Below, piece by piece: positions 19,075-28,972 of a DNA stretch of 64,000 nt. The notes under the pieces are model-generated. The model had not been told where the DNA came from. It did not search any database and was given only the letters and a program-made list of their open reading frames with translations. How positions within the stretch are numbered: the first letter of the stretch is position 1; each line of letters opens with the position of its first letter. The translations under genes and the position numbers were made by a program. Origin of the DNA: Pseudenterobacter timonensis (GTDB lineage: Bacteria > Pseudomonadota > Gammaproteobacteria > Enterobacterales > Enterobacteriaceae); contig NZ_FCOP01000010.1 of assembly GCF_900021175.1 (NCBI RefSeq), positions 382,940 through 446,939 on the forward strand, read 5' to 3'.

Positions 19075-21474
19075 GGTATCGGCGGCAGCCAGCTTAAGGC
19101 GGGCGGCGACACCGCTCTTGTCGCAGCGAACGACATTGTGCTGGGCGGCGCGGCCAGCACGCAGCAGACGACAGGAAAGAACAGCAGCAGCGGTGGCGGT
19201 GCAGGCGTCAGCATTGGCGGCGGCAAGAGCGGTTACGGCATCGGCGTGTTTGCGAATGTGAATGCTTCGAAAGGCAGTGAAAAGGGTGACGGTACGGCCT
19301 GGACTGAAACCACGCTCGACAGCGGCGGGACGGTCTCCATGACCAGCGGTCGGGACGCCATTCTGAACGGCGCGCAGGTGAGTGGCGATAAAATCGTTGC
19401 GGATATAGGGCACGACCTGTGGATGAGCAGCCAGCAGGACAGCAACGATTATAAATCGACGCAGAGCAGTACGGCGGCAGGCGGCAGCTTCTCGTTCGGC
19501 AGCATGACGGGGTCCGGCTACATCAGCGCCAGCCAGGACAAAATGAAGAGCACGTATGACTCGGTGCAGGAGCAGACAGGGCTCTTCGCGGGCGACGGTG
19601 GTTTTGATGTGACGGTAGGACGCCACACGCAGCTTGACGGTGCGGTGATTGCCTCGACTGCGACGGCGGGCAAAAACAGTCTCGATACGGGCACGCTGGG
19701 CTTCCGGGATATCCACAACGAGGCGGATTACAAAGTCAGCCACAGCGGCGCCAGCCTCAGCGGTGGCGGTGACTTTGGCGGTGATGCATTCAGGGGCAAC
19801 CTGCCGGGCGGCGTGGTATCGGCAGCGGGCAGCAGCGGTCATGCGGAAGGCACGACGCAGGCGGCGGTGGGCGAGGGTAACATCACCATCCGTGATGCCG
19901 CGAACCAGCAGCAGGATGTGACCAGCCTGAGCCGGGACACAGCACACGCAAACGACAGCATCAGCCCGATATTTGACAAGGAGAAGGAGCAGCAGCGGCT
20001 TGCGCAGGTGAGCGCCATCAGCGATATCGGCGGACAGGTGGCAGACATCGCCAGAACGCAGGGCGAGCTGAATGCGCTGGAGGAGGCGCGTAAGGCGCAC
20101 CCTGACCTGACAGTTGAGCAGCTGAAAGAGACACAGACGTACCGGGATGAGCAGGCGAAGTTTGGTACGGGCAGCACCATTCAGCGTGGCATTCAGGCGG
20201 CAACGGCAGCGCTTCAGGGGCTGGCAGGCGGAGATATCGCCGGTGCGCTGGCAGGAGCCTCGGCACCGGAACTGGCGCATCTGCTGAAACCGACGGAGGA
20301 TAATCCGGCGATCAACACCATTGCGCACGCGATACTGGGCGGCGCGGTGGCGGCGCTGCAGGGGAACAGTGCAGCGGCGGGTGCGGCCGGAGCGGCTACG
20401 GGGGAACTGGCTGCGCGTGCAATCATGGCGGCGATGTATCCGGGCAAAGCGGTGAGTGACCTGAGCGAGGAGCAGAAGCAGACGGTCAGCACGCTGGCGA
20501 CGATATCGGCAGGGATGGCTGGCGGACTGGCGGGAGACAGTACGGGGTCAGCGGCTGCCGGGGGGCAGGCCGGGAAGAATGCGGTTGAGAATAACTATCT
20601 GAGCGTGTCGGAGAAGACGGCGCTCGAGATAGCGAAACAAAAACTCAACAGTAACGACCCGGCTGAACGCGAAAAAGCACAGCAGACTATCAATGATCTA
20701 CGTGAAAAAGATATAGCTAGTGATAAGAAAGTTATTGATGCCTGCAGTAACGGTGCGGCAGGGAGTGCGGCCTGTGCGAGTGCGCGGCTGGAGGTCATAG
20801 CGGCTAAAGATGAATATGAAACAGGGCCGTATAACTCGAAGGTTAGCCAGCAATACGCAGATGCTTACGGGCAGATAGTGAACCTGCTGAATATCACCAG
20901 TGTTGATACTCAGAATCAACAGCAGGTGAAGGATGCTATGGTAAACTATGCCATGGTGCAGTTTGGTGTCGATAAGGTGACGGCGGAGAACTATGTCGAA
21001 ACCTATGACGGGATGAAGACGGTGGCGGCATCAATGACGCCTTTGTTGGGGGCCGCCGCCGTCAGTAAGATCGATTCCATTGTGGCTAATTATTCAAAAG
21101 CCAATCAGTTATCGACAGGAACCGTTTTCGACTCAATCAAGGCAACACAGCCAGTGCATCCAGGATCTGTAATTCCTCAATCATTTGAAATGTCTTTACC
21201 AAATGGACAAAAAATATGGGTGCATGGTAATGCTACAGAACATATGGCTGAATATGCGGCATCAAAAGCTGTGATACATACGCCTGAAGCAGTGCGTCTT
21301 GCCAGTCAAGAGGAATTGCGTAGTTTTCAAGCTGCTGTGAACACGGCAACTAAAACTAATATGCCATATGGAGAACGAATTACGGTTGATGGCTGGCAGC
21401 TAGAAATTAAGCCGCCTCGTATTGATGGAGAATTGCCGACAATAATTCATGCACGTTATTTAGGGTCTCATTAA
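19075..21474 (+). CDS. cdiA: CdiA C-terminal segment with VENN motif and toxin domain
   Basis: Continuation of CdiA after the cassette; the frame is open from 19060, and the first likely initiation codon is at 19138. It starts with [20 protein letters not shown], continues through the FHA-2 region ([20 protein letters not shown]) and the pretoxin region, and reaches the VENN motif at 20584-20595. The 292 residues after VENN are the variable CdiA-CT. An entry-type region (to about 21100) is followed by a roughly 95-residue end domain with HGNATEHM and a final HARYLG. That domain is probably the toxin, activity unassigned. GC falls after VENN, as is usual. It ends directly before the immunity gene. 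Confidence 0.85.
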   Translation, partial: GIGGSQLKAGGDTALVAANDIVLGGAASTQQTTGKNSSSGGGAGVSIGGGKSGYGIGVFANVNASKGSEKGDGTAWTETTLDSGGTVSMTSGRDAILNGAQVSGDKIVADIGHDLWMSSQQDSNDYKSTQSSTAAGGSFSFGSMTGSGYISASQDKMKSTYDSVQEQTGLFAGDGGFDVTVGRHTQLDGAVIASTATAGKNSLDTGTLGFRDIHNEADYKVSHSGASLSGGGDFGGDAFRGNLPGGVVSAAGSSGHAEGTTQAAVGEGNITIRDAANQQQDVTSLSRDTAHANDSISPIFDKEKEQQRLAQVSAISDIGGQVADIARTQGELNALEEARKAHPDLTVEQLKETQTYRDEQAKFGTGSTIQRGIQAATAALQGLAGGDIAGALAGASAPELAHLLKPTEDNPAINTIAHAILGGAVAALQGNSAAAGAAGAATGELAARAIMAAMYPGKAVSDLSEEQKQTVSTLATISAGMAGGLAGDSTGSAAAGGQAGKNAVENNYLSVSEKTALEIAKQKLNSNDPAEREKAQQTINDLREKDIASDKKVIDACSNGAAGSAACASARLEVIAAKDEYETGPYNSKVSQQYADAYGQIVNLLNITSVDTQNQQQVKDAMVNYAMVQFGVDKVTAENYVETYDGMKTVAASMTPLLGAAAVSKIDSIVANYSKANQLSTGTVFDSIKATQPVHPGSVIPQSFEMSLPNGQKIWVHGNATEHMAEYAASKAVIHTPEAVRLASQEELRSFQAAVNTATKTNMPYGERITVDGWQLEIKPPRIDGELPTIIHARYLGSH

Positions 21475-21858
21475 ATGGATATAGAAATTACTAATCCTGT
21501 AAATATTAAGCTGGACGTTATTGAGCTTGATGAGCATGTTCCTTCCTTAAAGTTTAACGTCTCAATTTCAGTTGAGAAGTTTGGTTATAAGGCTGAGGTT
21601 AATGCTCACTACTGGATAGAGTGTCAGTGCTTTGACCAGTTTGTTAGCTATATGAACTGTGGTGAACTTGCCATCCTCAAGGATATGAACGACGGTTTTG
21701 AGTTAGTTTTGAATCCAGTCGCTGGTGAGCTGAATTGGTCATGTATGAAGGAAGATATCAATGGTGGTATCTCCCTATCAAAAGGAAGTGAAAAGCTTGA
21801 TGATGCTGCCAGGCAATCGATATTACGTGCTTTTAACGATTATCCTAAATGGTGGTAG
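21475..21858 (+). CDS. cdiI: Probable CdiI immunity protein
   Basis: 127 residues. The ATG follows the cdiA stop with no spacer, the standard place of the cognate immunity gene. It is acidic, soluble, with no signal peptide, AT-richer than the cdiA core, and ends in a tryptophan pair (NDYPKWW). Sequence family not recognised; the call rests on position, size and composition. A terminator follows. Since the toxin reading frame is intact, retention of this gene makes sense. Confidence 0.7.
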   Translation: MDIEITNPVNIKLDVIELDEHVPSLKFNVSISVEKFGYKAEVNAHYWIECQCFDQFVSYMNCGELAILKDMNDGFELVLNPVAGELNWSCMKEDINGGISLSKGSEKLDDAARQSILRAFNDYPKWW

Positions 21859-21867
21859 CTATTGCAG

Positions 21868-21897
21868 AGATCCCGGCCACTGAGCAGGGATCTTTTT
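21868..21897 (+). terminator. Terminator after cdiI
   Basis: The inverted repeat AGATCCC (21868-21874) / GGGATCT (21887-21893) is followed by TTTT, 10 bp after the cdiI stop. Confidence 0.7.
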
Positions 21898-21933
21898 ACC
21901 TATCAGCGTTTAATCCTACTCTTCATGTAGCCA

Positions 21934-22152
21934 CTAATGCTGGAGGCCGGTATCGTTCAGCGCCCCCGGAAACTCCTTAATCCACTGGTTCATCTTCTTC
22001 TTGTTGAAGTGGGCGACGCTTAAACCCTCGGCGCAGCCCCATAGTTTGCGGCTGTTCTGGGTGGTGATGACAATGCAGTCGGGCATCACGCGGATCTTGA
22101 TCGGCATCCCGTCAGTAAACCCGGCCTGTGAGATCCACTTGCCCTTGTAAAT
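21934..22152 (-). pseudogene. symE-like toxin gene, 3' part, cut by IS
   Basis: The minus-strand frame, without a start, reads YKGKWISQAGFTDG, then MPIKIRVMPDCIVITTQNS, ending in ALNDTGLQH and TAG. This matches the C-terminal half of SymE-like type I toxins (AbrB/SpoVT-like fold). The IS3 element begins at its 5' edge. On the far side of the IS the minus strand continues RAIHI, which would rejoin as RAIHIYKGKW after removal of the IS and one copy of the duplicated AAAT. The 5' half (about 23317-23430) is less clear and may carry an additional frameshift. Confidence 0.7.
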
Positions 22153-22161
22153 AGACCCGTT

Positions 22162-23013
22162 TTAGTTCCAGGCATTTTTTGAGATCCCGGCCAAATGATT
22201 GTGTTGCCGATATTCCTCCGGCGTCATATTGTTCAGTGATTCATGAGGGCGTTCACAGTTATATTCTGACACCCATCTTTCCGTGATTTCCCGCACTTCA
22301 TTCAGCGTTCTGAACAGATAAAAATCGAGTATTTCTGTACGATATGTCCTGTTAAAACGCTCAATAAAAGCGTTCTGTGTCGGCTTACCCGGCTGGATAA
22401 ACTCCAGCTTTACTGCATGTTTCTCTGCCCATTCAGCCAGTGCCAGCGAGATAAATTCCGGTCCATTATCCATGCGTAGCATGAGCGGATAGCCGCGATT
22501 TGCCGCGATCCTGTCGAGCACACGGACCACTCGCGGAGCTGGCAGATTCAGATCTATTTCAATCGACAACGCCTCACGGTTAAAGTCATCAACGACATTG
22601 AACGTGCGAAAACGACGGCCACAGACCAGGGCATCATGCATAAAATCGACAGACCAACTCTGGTTCAGCGCTTCCGGTGTGGCCAGTGGCGAGGGATTAC
22701 GCACCGGCAGCCGTTGTTTACCCTTACGGCGAAAATTCAGCTTCAGCAAACAATAAATACGATGGATCCTTTTGTGATTCCACGCGTATCCCTGCCGCCG
22801 CAGAACCTGGAAAAGTTTTGGAAAACCGTATCGTGGGTATCGTTCAGCTGCCGCCTGCAATGCGGTAATAACGGGTTCATCACGCGTGGTATCCGGACGG
22901 TAATGATAAACCGTTCTGCTCAGATTGAGACTCCGACAGGCCTGACGGATACTGAGTCCGAATGCCGTTATCAGATGAGTGACCAGCTCACGCTTAAAGG
23001 CTGGTTTTAAAGC
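22162..23013 (-). CDS. IS3-family transposase OrfB (DDE domain)
   Basis: Catalytic half of the transposase, made as OrfAB by -1 frameshift. The frame is open from the slippery A run at 23014-23020 to the TAA at 22162-22164; a stand-alone ATG lies at 22860. The integrase core is seen: SVDFMHDAL (first Asp), RMDNGPEFIS (second Asp) and AFIERFNRTYR (Glu). The end SKNAWN is typical of this group. There is no internal stop, so it is probably functional. Confidence 0.9.
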   Translation of the reverse strand, partial: ALKPAFKRELVTHLITAFGLSIRQACRSLNLSRTVYHYRPDTTRDEPVITALQAAAERYPRYGFPKLFQVLRRQGYAWNHKRIHRIYCLLKLNFRRKGKQRLPVRNPSPLATPEALNQSWSVDFMHDALVCGRRFRTFNVVDDFNREALSIEIDLNLPAPRVVRVLDRIAANRGYPLMLRMDNGPEFISLALAEWAEKHAVKLEFIQPGKPTQNAFIERFNRTYRTEILDFYLFRTLNEVREITERWVSEYNCERPHESLNNMTPEEYRQHNHLAGISKNAWN

Positions 23014-23273
23014 TTTTTTTCGATAACGTCTTTCAGCGCCCGGTTCTCAAGGCTCAGGTCGGCAAACATTTGTTTGAGGCGTCGGTTCTCGTCCTCAAGC
23101 TCCTTGATCTTTTTAATATCAGAAGCTTCCATACCGCCGTATTTAGACTTCCAGTTGTAGTAAGTCGCTTCAGAGATACCGGCCTCCCGGCAGACATCCT
23201 TAACCGTTCGTCCGGCTTCAACCGACTTAATCACGGCGATGATCTGATGCTCAGTAAAACGGGCTTTACGCAT
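23007..23273 (-). CDS. IS3-family transposase OrfA (helix-turn-helix)
   Basis: 88 residues. The N-terminal helix-turn-helix of the transposase_8 type (EHQIIAVIKSVEAGRTVKDV, CREAGISEATYYNWKSKYGG) is followed by a leucine-zipper-like coiled coil (ELEDENRRLKQMFADLSLEN). The 3' end holds A AAA AAG (23013-23019), the standard heptamer for -1 slippage into OrfB. Confidence 0.9.
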   Translation of the reverse strand: MRKARFTEHQIIAVIKSVEAGRTVKDVCREAGISEATYYNWKSKYGGMEASDIKKIKELEDENRRLKQMFADLSLENRALKDVIEKKL

Positions 23274-23574
23274 AGCGATCTCCTTTGTTGGCAGATTGAT
23301 TATGCCGGAGGATCTCTAAATGTGAATGGCACGATTATGCGGGATACTTACACCCTGGAGCGGGATGTAGTTGTGTTGTGCGCGATCGTAAAACTCGCAG
23401 CGGGTAAAGGCTGCGGAATTTTTCTTTCCATTTTCCTCTAACTCATCGTTTGAAAAGTTGGTGCGTTGGTATGTATTGGCTAAGTCATGCGACACTTTTG
23501 CAACACAACGGAAGAAAATAGTTAGTTTTATAAGGATTGGTGATGGATAGGTTTTTGATAATAAAGAGAAAATT

Positions 23575-23650
23575 TGGTGGCCCCTGCTGGACTTGAACCA
23601 GCGACCAAGCGATTATGAGTCGCCTGCTCTAACCACTGAGCTAAGGGGCC
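23575..23650 (-). tRNA. ileX: tRNA-Ile (anticodon CAU, lysidine type)
   Basis: A complete 76-nt cloverleaf on the minus strand, from GGCCCCTTAG to GGGGCCACCA with the CCA end encoded. The anticodon loop is CTCATAA, anticodon CAT. The acceptor stem starts GGCCCC, and the sequence agrees with the minor tRNA-Ile that reads AUA after lysidine modification, not tRNA-Met. It lies next to mug as in E. coli. Its 3' end faces the accessory block, the usual orientation for island insertion. Confidence 0.95.
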
Positions 23651-23774
23651 GTGGCGGTGAATTATAAAGTAACTCCCCGCCGCAATCCAGACATTCAAAC
23701 CTGCCTGCTGTTTTTATAAACAATTCATAATCAATCCCTTATACTTCTATTACGATCTATCGATGGGAGGAAAC

Positions 23775-24281
23775 ATGATTAAGGATATTCTTGCGCCGGG
23801 CCTGCGGGTGGTGTTCTGCGGGATCAATCCGGGTAAATCATCGGCACACACGGGATTTCACTTTGCCCATCCGGGTAACCGCTTCTGGAAGGTCATCTAT
23901 CAGGCGGGTTTTACCGATCGACTGCTAAAGCCGGAAGAGGAGCAGCATCTGCTCGATACGCGCTGCGGGATCACTATGCTGGTGGAGCGGCCTACGGTAC
24001 AGGCAAGCGAGATTGATCTGCATGAGCTGCGCAGCGGCGGGCGGGAGCTGATTAAGAAGATAGAGGATTATCAGCCAGATGCGCTGGCGGTGCTGGGTAA
24101 GAAAGCCTACGAGCAGGCGTTCAGCCAGCGTGGAGTGCACTGGGGAAAGCAAAAAATCACCATTGGCGCGACCCAGGTCTGGGTGCTGCCTAACCCAAGC
24201 GGGCTTAACCGGGCCACCATGGATAAGCTGGTAGAGGCCTATCGGGAGCTGGATGAGGCGCTTATGGTTCGGGGCCGCTAG
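23775..24281 (+). CDS. mug: G/U mismatch-specific DNA glycosylase Mug
   Basis: Removes uracil or ethenocytosine opposite G in double-stranded DNA. 168 residues, the E. coli length, from the ATG at 23775, preceded by GGGAGG. The earlier ATG at 23763 lies before that site and is rejected. The active-site motif GINPGKSS (residues about 16-23, with the Asn that positions water) and the NPSGL insertion loop near 140 are present. Confidence 0.95.
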   Translation: MIKDILAPGLRVVFCGINPGKSSAHTGFHFAHPGNRFWKVIYQAGFTDRLLKPEEEQHLLDTRCGITMLVERPTVQASEIDLHELRSGGRELIKKIEDYQPDALAVLGKKAYEQAFSQRGVHWGKQKITIGATQVWVLPNPSGLNRATMDKLVEAYRELDEALMVRGR

Positions 24282-24324
24282 GAGAAGGCTCCTTGCACTT
24301 AAACCGCAGTCGGAAGATAGAGAT

Positions 24325-24354
24325 AAAAAAAGCTCCCGGTTGGGAGCTTTTTTA
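24325..24354. terminator. Bidirectional terminator between mug and rpoD
   Basis: AAAAAAAGCTCCC, loop GGTT, GGGAGCTTTTTT: a perfect stem with A/T tracts on both sides, between converging mug and rpoD. Confidence 0.9.
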
Positions 24355-24367
24355 ATGGCAGGAGCGA

Positions 24368-26215
24368 TTAATCGTCCAGGAAGCTACGCAGCACTTCAGA
24401 GCGGCTCGGGTGACGCAGCTTGCGCAGCGCCTTCGCTTCGATCTGACGGATACGTTCGCGGGTAACGTCGAACTGTTTACCCACTTCTTCCAGCGTGTGG
24501 TCGGTGTTCATATCAATACCGAAACGCATACGCAGCACTTTCGCTTCACGGGCGGTCAGGCCAGCCAGCACGTCGTGGGTCGCGGCACGCAGGCTCTCGG
24601 TAGTGGCAGAGTCCAGCGGCAGCTCGAGGGTGGTATCCTCGATGAAATCCCCCAGATGCGAATCTTCGTCGTCGCCGATCGGCGTCTCCATGGAGATAGG
24701 CTCTTTGGCGATTTTCAGCACCTTACGGATCTTGTCTTCCGGCATCAGCATGCGCTCGGCCAGCTCTTCCGGCGTCGGCTCGCGACCCATCTCCTGCAGC
24801 ATCTGGCGGGAGATACGGTTGAGCTTGTTGATGGTCTCAATCATATGCACCGGAATACGGATGGTGCGCGCCTGGTCTGCGATGGAGCGGGTGATCGCCT
24901 GACGGATCCACCAGGTTGCATAGGTGGAGAACTTGTAACCACGACGGTATTCAAACTTATCCACCGCCTTCATCAGACCGATGTTACCTTCCTGAATCAG
25001 ATCCAGGAACTGCAGGCCGCGGTTGGTGTACTTCTTAGCGATAGAGATAACCAGACGCAGGTTCGCTTCAACCATCTCTTTCTTCGCACGGCGCGCTTTC
25101 GCTTCGCCGATAGACATGCGACGGTTGATATCTTTTACCTGCTCGATGGTCAGGCCGGTCTCTTCTTCAATCTGCTGCAGCTTTTGCAGGCTGCGGTGCA
25201 CATCTTCAGAGACGTCGTGCAGTTTTTCCGACCACGGCTTGTTCATAGCGATCGCCGCGTTGAACCAGGTCTCGCTGGTTTCGTTGCCGGTGAAGAGGGT
25301 GATGAAGTTCTTCTTCGGCATTTTGCACTGCTCAACGCACAGCTTCATGATGATGCGTTCCTGGGTGCGCACGCGATCCATCATGACGCGCATGCTGTTT
25401 ACCAGGTAGTCGAACTGTTTTGGCACCAGACGGAACTGCTTAAACACCTCAGAGAGCTTCAGGATCTCTTCCTGTGCGGCGGCGTGGCTGCGGCCTTTCG
25501 CTTTGATGATGTCGCGGGTGACAATGTACTGCGCGCGCAGTTCAGCGAACTTCTCGCGGGCCAGTTCAGGGTCGATGCTGTTATCATCGTCGCTGCTGTC
25601 GTCATCGCCATCTTCGTCATCTTCATCTTCGTCATCGTCCATCTCTTCCTGAGAGAGTTCGGAACCGACGTGAGTGGCGGTGGGGGCCAGATCTTCTTCC
25701 GCGTTCGGGTCAACAAAACCGGTGATCAGATCGGAAAGACGCGCCTCTTCCGCTTCGACGCGATCGTACTGCTCCAGCAGATAGGTGATCGCTTCCGGGT
25801 ATTCGGCGACGGAGCACTGAACCTGGTTGATCCCATCTTCGATGCGTTTTGCGATGTCGATTTCGCCTTCGCGGGTCAACAGTTCAACGGTGCCCATTTC
25901 ACGCATGTACATGCGAACCGGGTCAGTGGTACGCCCGATTTCAGATTCAACGCTGGAGAGAACCTGTGCGGCAGCTTCTTCCGCATCTTCATCAGTGTTG
26001 TTGGAGGTTTCAGCCAGCAACAGATCATCGGCATCCGGTGCTTCTTCCATCACCTGAATGCCCATGTCATTGATCATTTGGATGATATCTTCGATCTGAT
26101 CGGAATCGACGATATCTTCCGGCAGATGGTCATTGACCTCGGCATAGGTCAGATAGCCTTGCTCCTTACCGCGTTGGACAAGAAGTTTCAGCTGTGACTG
26201 CGGGTTTTGCTCCAT
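24368..26215 (-). CDS. rpoD: RNA polymerase sigma-70 factor RpoD
   Basis: Housekeeping sigma factor, 615 residues from the ATG at 26213-26215 ([20 protein letters not shown]). The acidic spacer between regions 1 and 2 is visible as a run of Asp/Glu near residues 185-210. Region 2 ([20 protein letters not shown]), region 3 and the region 4 helix-turn-helix ([20 protein letters not shown]) are complete. Last gene of the rpsU-dnaG-rpoD operon. Confidence 0.98.
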   Translation of the reverse strand: MEQNPQSQLKLLVQRGKEQGYLTYAEVNDHLPEDIVDSDQIEDIIQMINDMGIQVMEEAPDADDLLLAETSNNTDEDAEEAAAQVLSSVESEIGRTTDPVRMYMREMGTVELLTREGEIDIAKRIEDGINQVQCSVAEYPEAITYLLEQYDRVEAEEARLSDLITGFVDPNAEEDLAPTATHVGSELSQEEMDDDEDEDDEDGDDDSSDDDNSIDPELAREKFAELRAQYIVTRDIIKAKGRSHAAAQEEILKLSEVFKQFRLVPKQFDYLVNSMRVMMDRVRTQERIIMKLCVEQCKMPKKNFITLFTGNETSETWFNAAIAMNKPWSEKLHDVSEDVHRSLQKLQQIEEETGLTIEQVKDINRRMSIGEAKARRAKKEMVEANLRLVISIAKKYTNRGLQFLDLIQEGNIGLMKAVDKFEYRRGYKFSTYATWWIRQAITRSIADQARTIRIPVHMIETINKLNRISRQMLQEMGREPTPEELAERMLMPEDKIRKVLKIAKEPISMETPIGDDEDSHLGDFIEDTTLELPLDSATTESLRAATHDVLAGLTAREAKVLRMRFGIDMNTDHTLEEVGKQFDVTRERIRQIEAKALRKLRHPSRSEVLRSFLDD

Positions 26216-26483
26216 AAGACGGTATCCACACTTATTTCGTTTGATTGGTGTCGGCGGTGCTGCTGCCAACCTTTAAAGCGAGGGCGTACTTTTATTCTTG
26301 CCGCTGCCTCTCAGTGCGGCTTCCGGGGGCTTCCCGAACGATACTCGGCACTTAAGCCGTTAAATTGGTCATCTTTCAGGTTGTCTCTGCGTTAGCGGCG
26401 TTATCGAATCCTGGTCATGTACTTATCCACGCCCCGGGGATCCGTCTCTTGCTGCTCTGATACAACCTGAATGATTTTTTCGT

Positions 26484-28229
26484 TTATTTCTTCGCCAGCT
26501 CCTGATTGATCATCCAGAGCTCCCGGCGCTCTTCGCTGCTTAAACCGTGGGTGCGCTCGCGAGCAATTAACTCTTCCTGGCGCAGCTCAAGCATCGAATC
26601 AAACATATGGTTAAGCGAGTCGGTGAAGGTTTTTTCAGCAATCTCTTTATCTGCTATATCGTCCCACATCGACAGTTTTTCAAGGGTTGCAGCCTCTTTT
26701 GTGCCGCGATAATGCTCTAACAGTTGCCCGGTGGTCAGACCTGGCTGTGACAAACAAGTGTTGACCAGTTCTGCAAATAAGCCAAGTCCAGGCAGCTTTT
26801 CGTAATTCAAACCGGCCAGGGAGGGTACCTGCGGCGCCAGCTCCGGGTTTTGAATCAGCAGTCCTATCAGTATACGCATGGTCGTGCGTTTTAGCTGTGG
26901 CGCGGGGCGAGCCGCACCGGCATCGGTCTGTTTTGGCATTAACCGTTCAAGCTGGCTGTCATCCAGAATCCCCAGCTTGTTACCCAACTCCTGACGCAAA
27001 TAGATGCGCAGCGTCTCCCCTGGCACCTGGCTTATTAACGGCAGCGCCAGGGTACTGAGCTGCGCGCGACCATCCGGCGTACTCAAATCGACCTGCGGCA
27101 GCAGGCTGTTAAACAGAAACGTGGAGAGCGGCTGAGCCTGCTCCATCCGCGCTTCAAACGCCGCTTTGCCCTCTTTGCGCACCAGCGTATCCGGGTCCTC
27201 GCCGTCGGGCAGGAACATAAAGCGTAGCTGACGCCCGTCGGTCATATAGGGCAGCGCCGTCTCCAGCGCGCGCCAGGCGGCATCCCGTCCGGCGCGATCC
27301 CCGTCATAACAACAAATGACATTGTTGGTGACGCGAAACAGCAGCTGAATATGATCGGCGGTCGTCGAGGTACCCAGCGAGGCGACAGCATAGTTAATGC
27401 CATATTGCGCCAGCGCGACCACGTCCATATACCCTTCGACAACCAGTAAGCGCGGGGGTTCAGCGTTATCCTGCTGCGCTTCATAAAGGCCGTAAAGCTG
27501 GCGGCCCTTATGGAAAATATCGGTTTCCGGGGAGTTGAGGTACTTCGGCAGGGCGTCGCCCAGCACGCGACCACCAAAACCGATCACCCGGCCTCGCTTG
27601 TCGCGAATGGGGAACATCACCCGTTCGCGGAAGCGGTCATAGCTTCTTCCCTGGTCATTGGTGACCAGCATGCCCGCATCGATCAGCGACTGACGATTTT
27701 CGCTATTGCCGCCAAAACGCTTTAAGACGTTATCCCAGCCGGGAGGGGCATAACCAATGGCGAAACGGGCAATCACGTCGTCGCTCAGTCCACGCTGGGT
27801 CAGATAGCGACGCGCAGGCTCTGCGGAAGCCTGATTCAGGGACTGTTGGTAAAACGCGTTCAGGCCATCCATCAGCTGATAGAGATTTTGCCGCTGATGG
27901 CGCTCTATCTGGGTAGGCCCGCTGCCTGCTTCATAGGGCACGTCGAGGTTGTGCATGGCCGCCAGCTCCTCGACGGTTTCAACGAACTCGAGCTTGTCGT
28001 AGTTCATCAAAAAGTCGATGGCGTTGCCGTGCGCGCCGCAGCCGAAGCAGTGGTAAAACTGTTTTTCACCGTTTACGGTGAAAGAGGGGGTTTTTTCGTT
28101 ATGGAACGGACAGCAGGCGTGATAGTTCTTGCCCTGCTTTTTGAGCTTTACCCGCGCGTCGATAAGATCGACGATATCGGTCCTCGCAAGCAGATCATTG
28201 ATGAATACACGTGGGATTCGTCCAGCCAT
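26484..28229 (-). CDS. dnaG: DNA primase DnaG
   Basis: Makes RNA primers for replication. 581 residues, the E. coli length. It has an N-terminal CHC2 zinc finger (CPFHNEKTPSF, then FYHCFGCGAHG), a TOPRIM core (VVEGYMDVVALAQYG, CYDGDRAGRDAA) and a C-terminal DnaB-binding domain. A 268-bp spacer separates it from rpoD, as in other enterics where internal rpoD promoters lie in this area. Confidence 0.98.
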   Translation of the reverse strand: MAGRIPRVFINDLLARTDIVDLIDARVKLKKQGKNYHACCPFHNEKTPSFTVNGEKQFYHCFGCGAHGNAIDFLMNYDKLEFVETVEELAAMHNLDVPYEAGSGPTQIERHQRQNLYQLMDGLNAFYQQSLNQASAEPARRYLTQRGLSDDVIARFAIGYAPPGWDNVLKRFGGNSENRQSLIDAGMLVTNDQGRSYDRFRERVMFPIRDKRGRVIGFGGRVLGDALPKYLNSPETDIFHKGRQLYGLYEAQQDNAEPPRLLVVEGYMDVVALAQYGINYAVASLGTSTTADHIQLLFRVTNNVICCYDGDRAGRDAAWRALETALPYMTDGRQLRFMFLPDGEDPDTLVRKEGKAAFEARMEQAQPLSTFLFNSLLPQVDLSTPDGRAQLSTLALPLISQVPGETLRIYLRQELGNKLGILDDSQLERLMPKQTDAGAARPAPQLKRTTMRILIGLLIQNPELAPQVPSLAGLNYEKLPGLGLFAELVNTCLSQPGLTTGQLLEHYRGTKEAATLEKLSMWDDIADKEIAEKTFTDSLNHMFDSMLELRQEELIARERTHGLSSEERRELWMINQELAKK

Positions 28230-28433
28230 AGGCCCCGTCGTTACACTTTTTTCAAACTGTCTCTGCGTTCGTTCACCCCTGCCACTTACTCAGGTAAGCT
28301 GGGGGCACCACGCATCTGCCGCGTGACCCGGCCTGCAGCCTCACCCCTTCGGGGAGAGCGCTTGCGCTGTTCAAAACGCTGACGCATTTTGTGATTCAGT
28401 ATGAATGATTCGTGTAAATGCTGATTCATAAAC

Positions 28434-28470
28434 GAAAACAAGCCGCGCATTCCTTCCGGAAGCACGGCCT
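28434..28470 (-). terminator. Partial terminator between rpsU and dnaG (T1-like)
   Basis: On the minus strand an imperfect hairpin (AGGCCGTGCTTCC / GGAAGGAATGCGCGGCTT) is followed by GTTTTC. In E. coli a leaky terminator at the same place lowers dnaG relative to rpsU. The present sequence fits that role. Confidence 0.65.
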
Positions 28471-28519
28471 TACGACTACTACTTCTGTCTGTTAACTGAG
28501 GACGTCGGTCCTCAATAGA

Positions 28520-28774
<255 letters not shown>

Positions 28775-28972
28775 TCAACGCCAGCTTATTTCAAAATGGT
28801 GCGGAATTTTACTGCAATTGCTGCTGCTTTGTAAAGCACCGCGGCCGCTTTTGAAAGGGACTTTTATAAGGGTGAGGAGTATACACGAGCGGAACTCCAG
28901 GGGCGAACAAAGTTTTACATCAACCCGCATTGGTCCTACACTGCGCGGTATTAAAGCGAGGTAAAACAAGTC

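Larger units (their letters stand above)
22153..23317 (-). mobile_element. IS3-family insertion sequence (about 1.17 kb)
   Basis: Two overlapping transposase frames, orfA and orfB, in the IS3 arrangement. The flanks share the short direct repeat TAAAT (22148-22152 and 23317-23321), consistent with a 3-5 bp target duplication. With AAAT as duplication the element spans 22153-23317. The termini are only weakly inverted (AGAC... / AGAG...), so the exact ends are uncertain. Both frames look intact. Confidence 0.8.

Noticed and set aside
19066..20328. 420-codon frame on the minus strand opposite cdiA
   Set aside because: The plus strand encodes clear CdiA motifs; the opposite frame is a by-product of repeat-rich GC coding.
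21867..22193. 13-bp repeat GAGATCCCGGCCA at 21867-21879 and 22181-22193
   Set aside because: One copy is part of the cdiI terminator and the other encodes a normal orfB C-terminus (GIS); coincidence is likelier than a recombination scar.
23575..23650. Reading the CAU anticodon tRNA as tRNA-Met
   Set aside because: The sequence has the GGCCCC acceptor and body of the lysidine-type tRNA-Ile found next to mug in E. coli.
24410..26197. 595-codon open frame on the plus strand opposite rpoD
   Set aside because: It is the antisense shadow of rpoD, whose protein sequence is canonical; no ribosome site or family.
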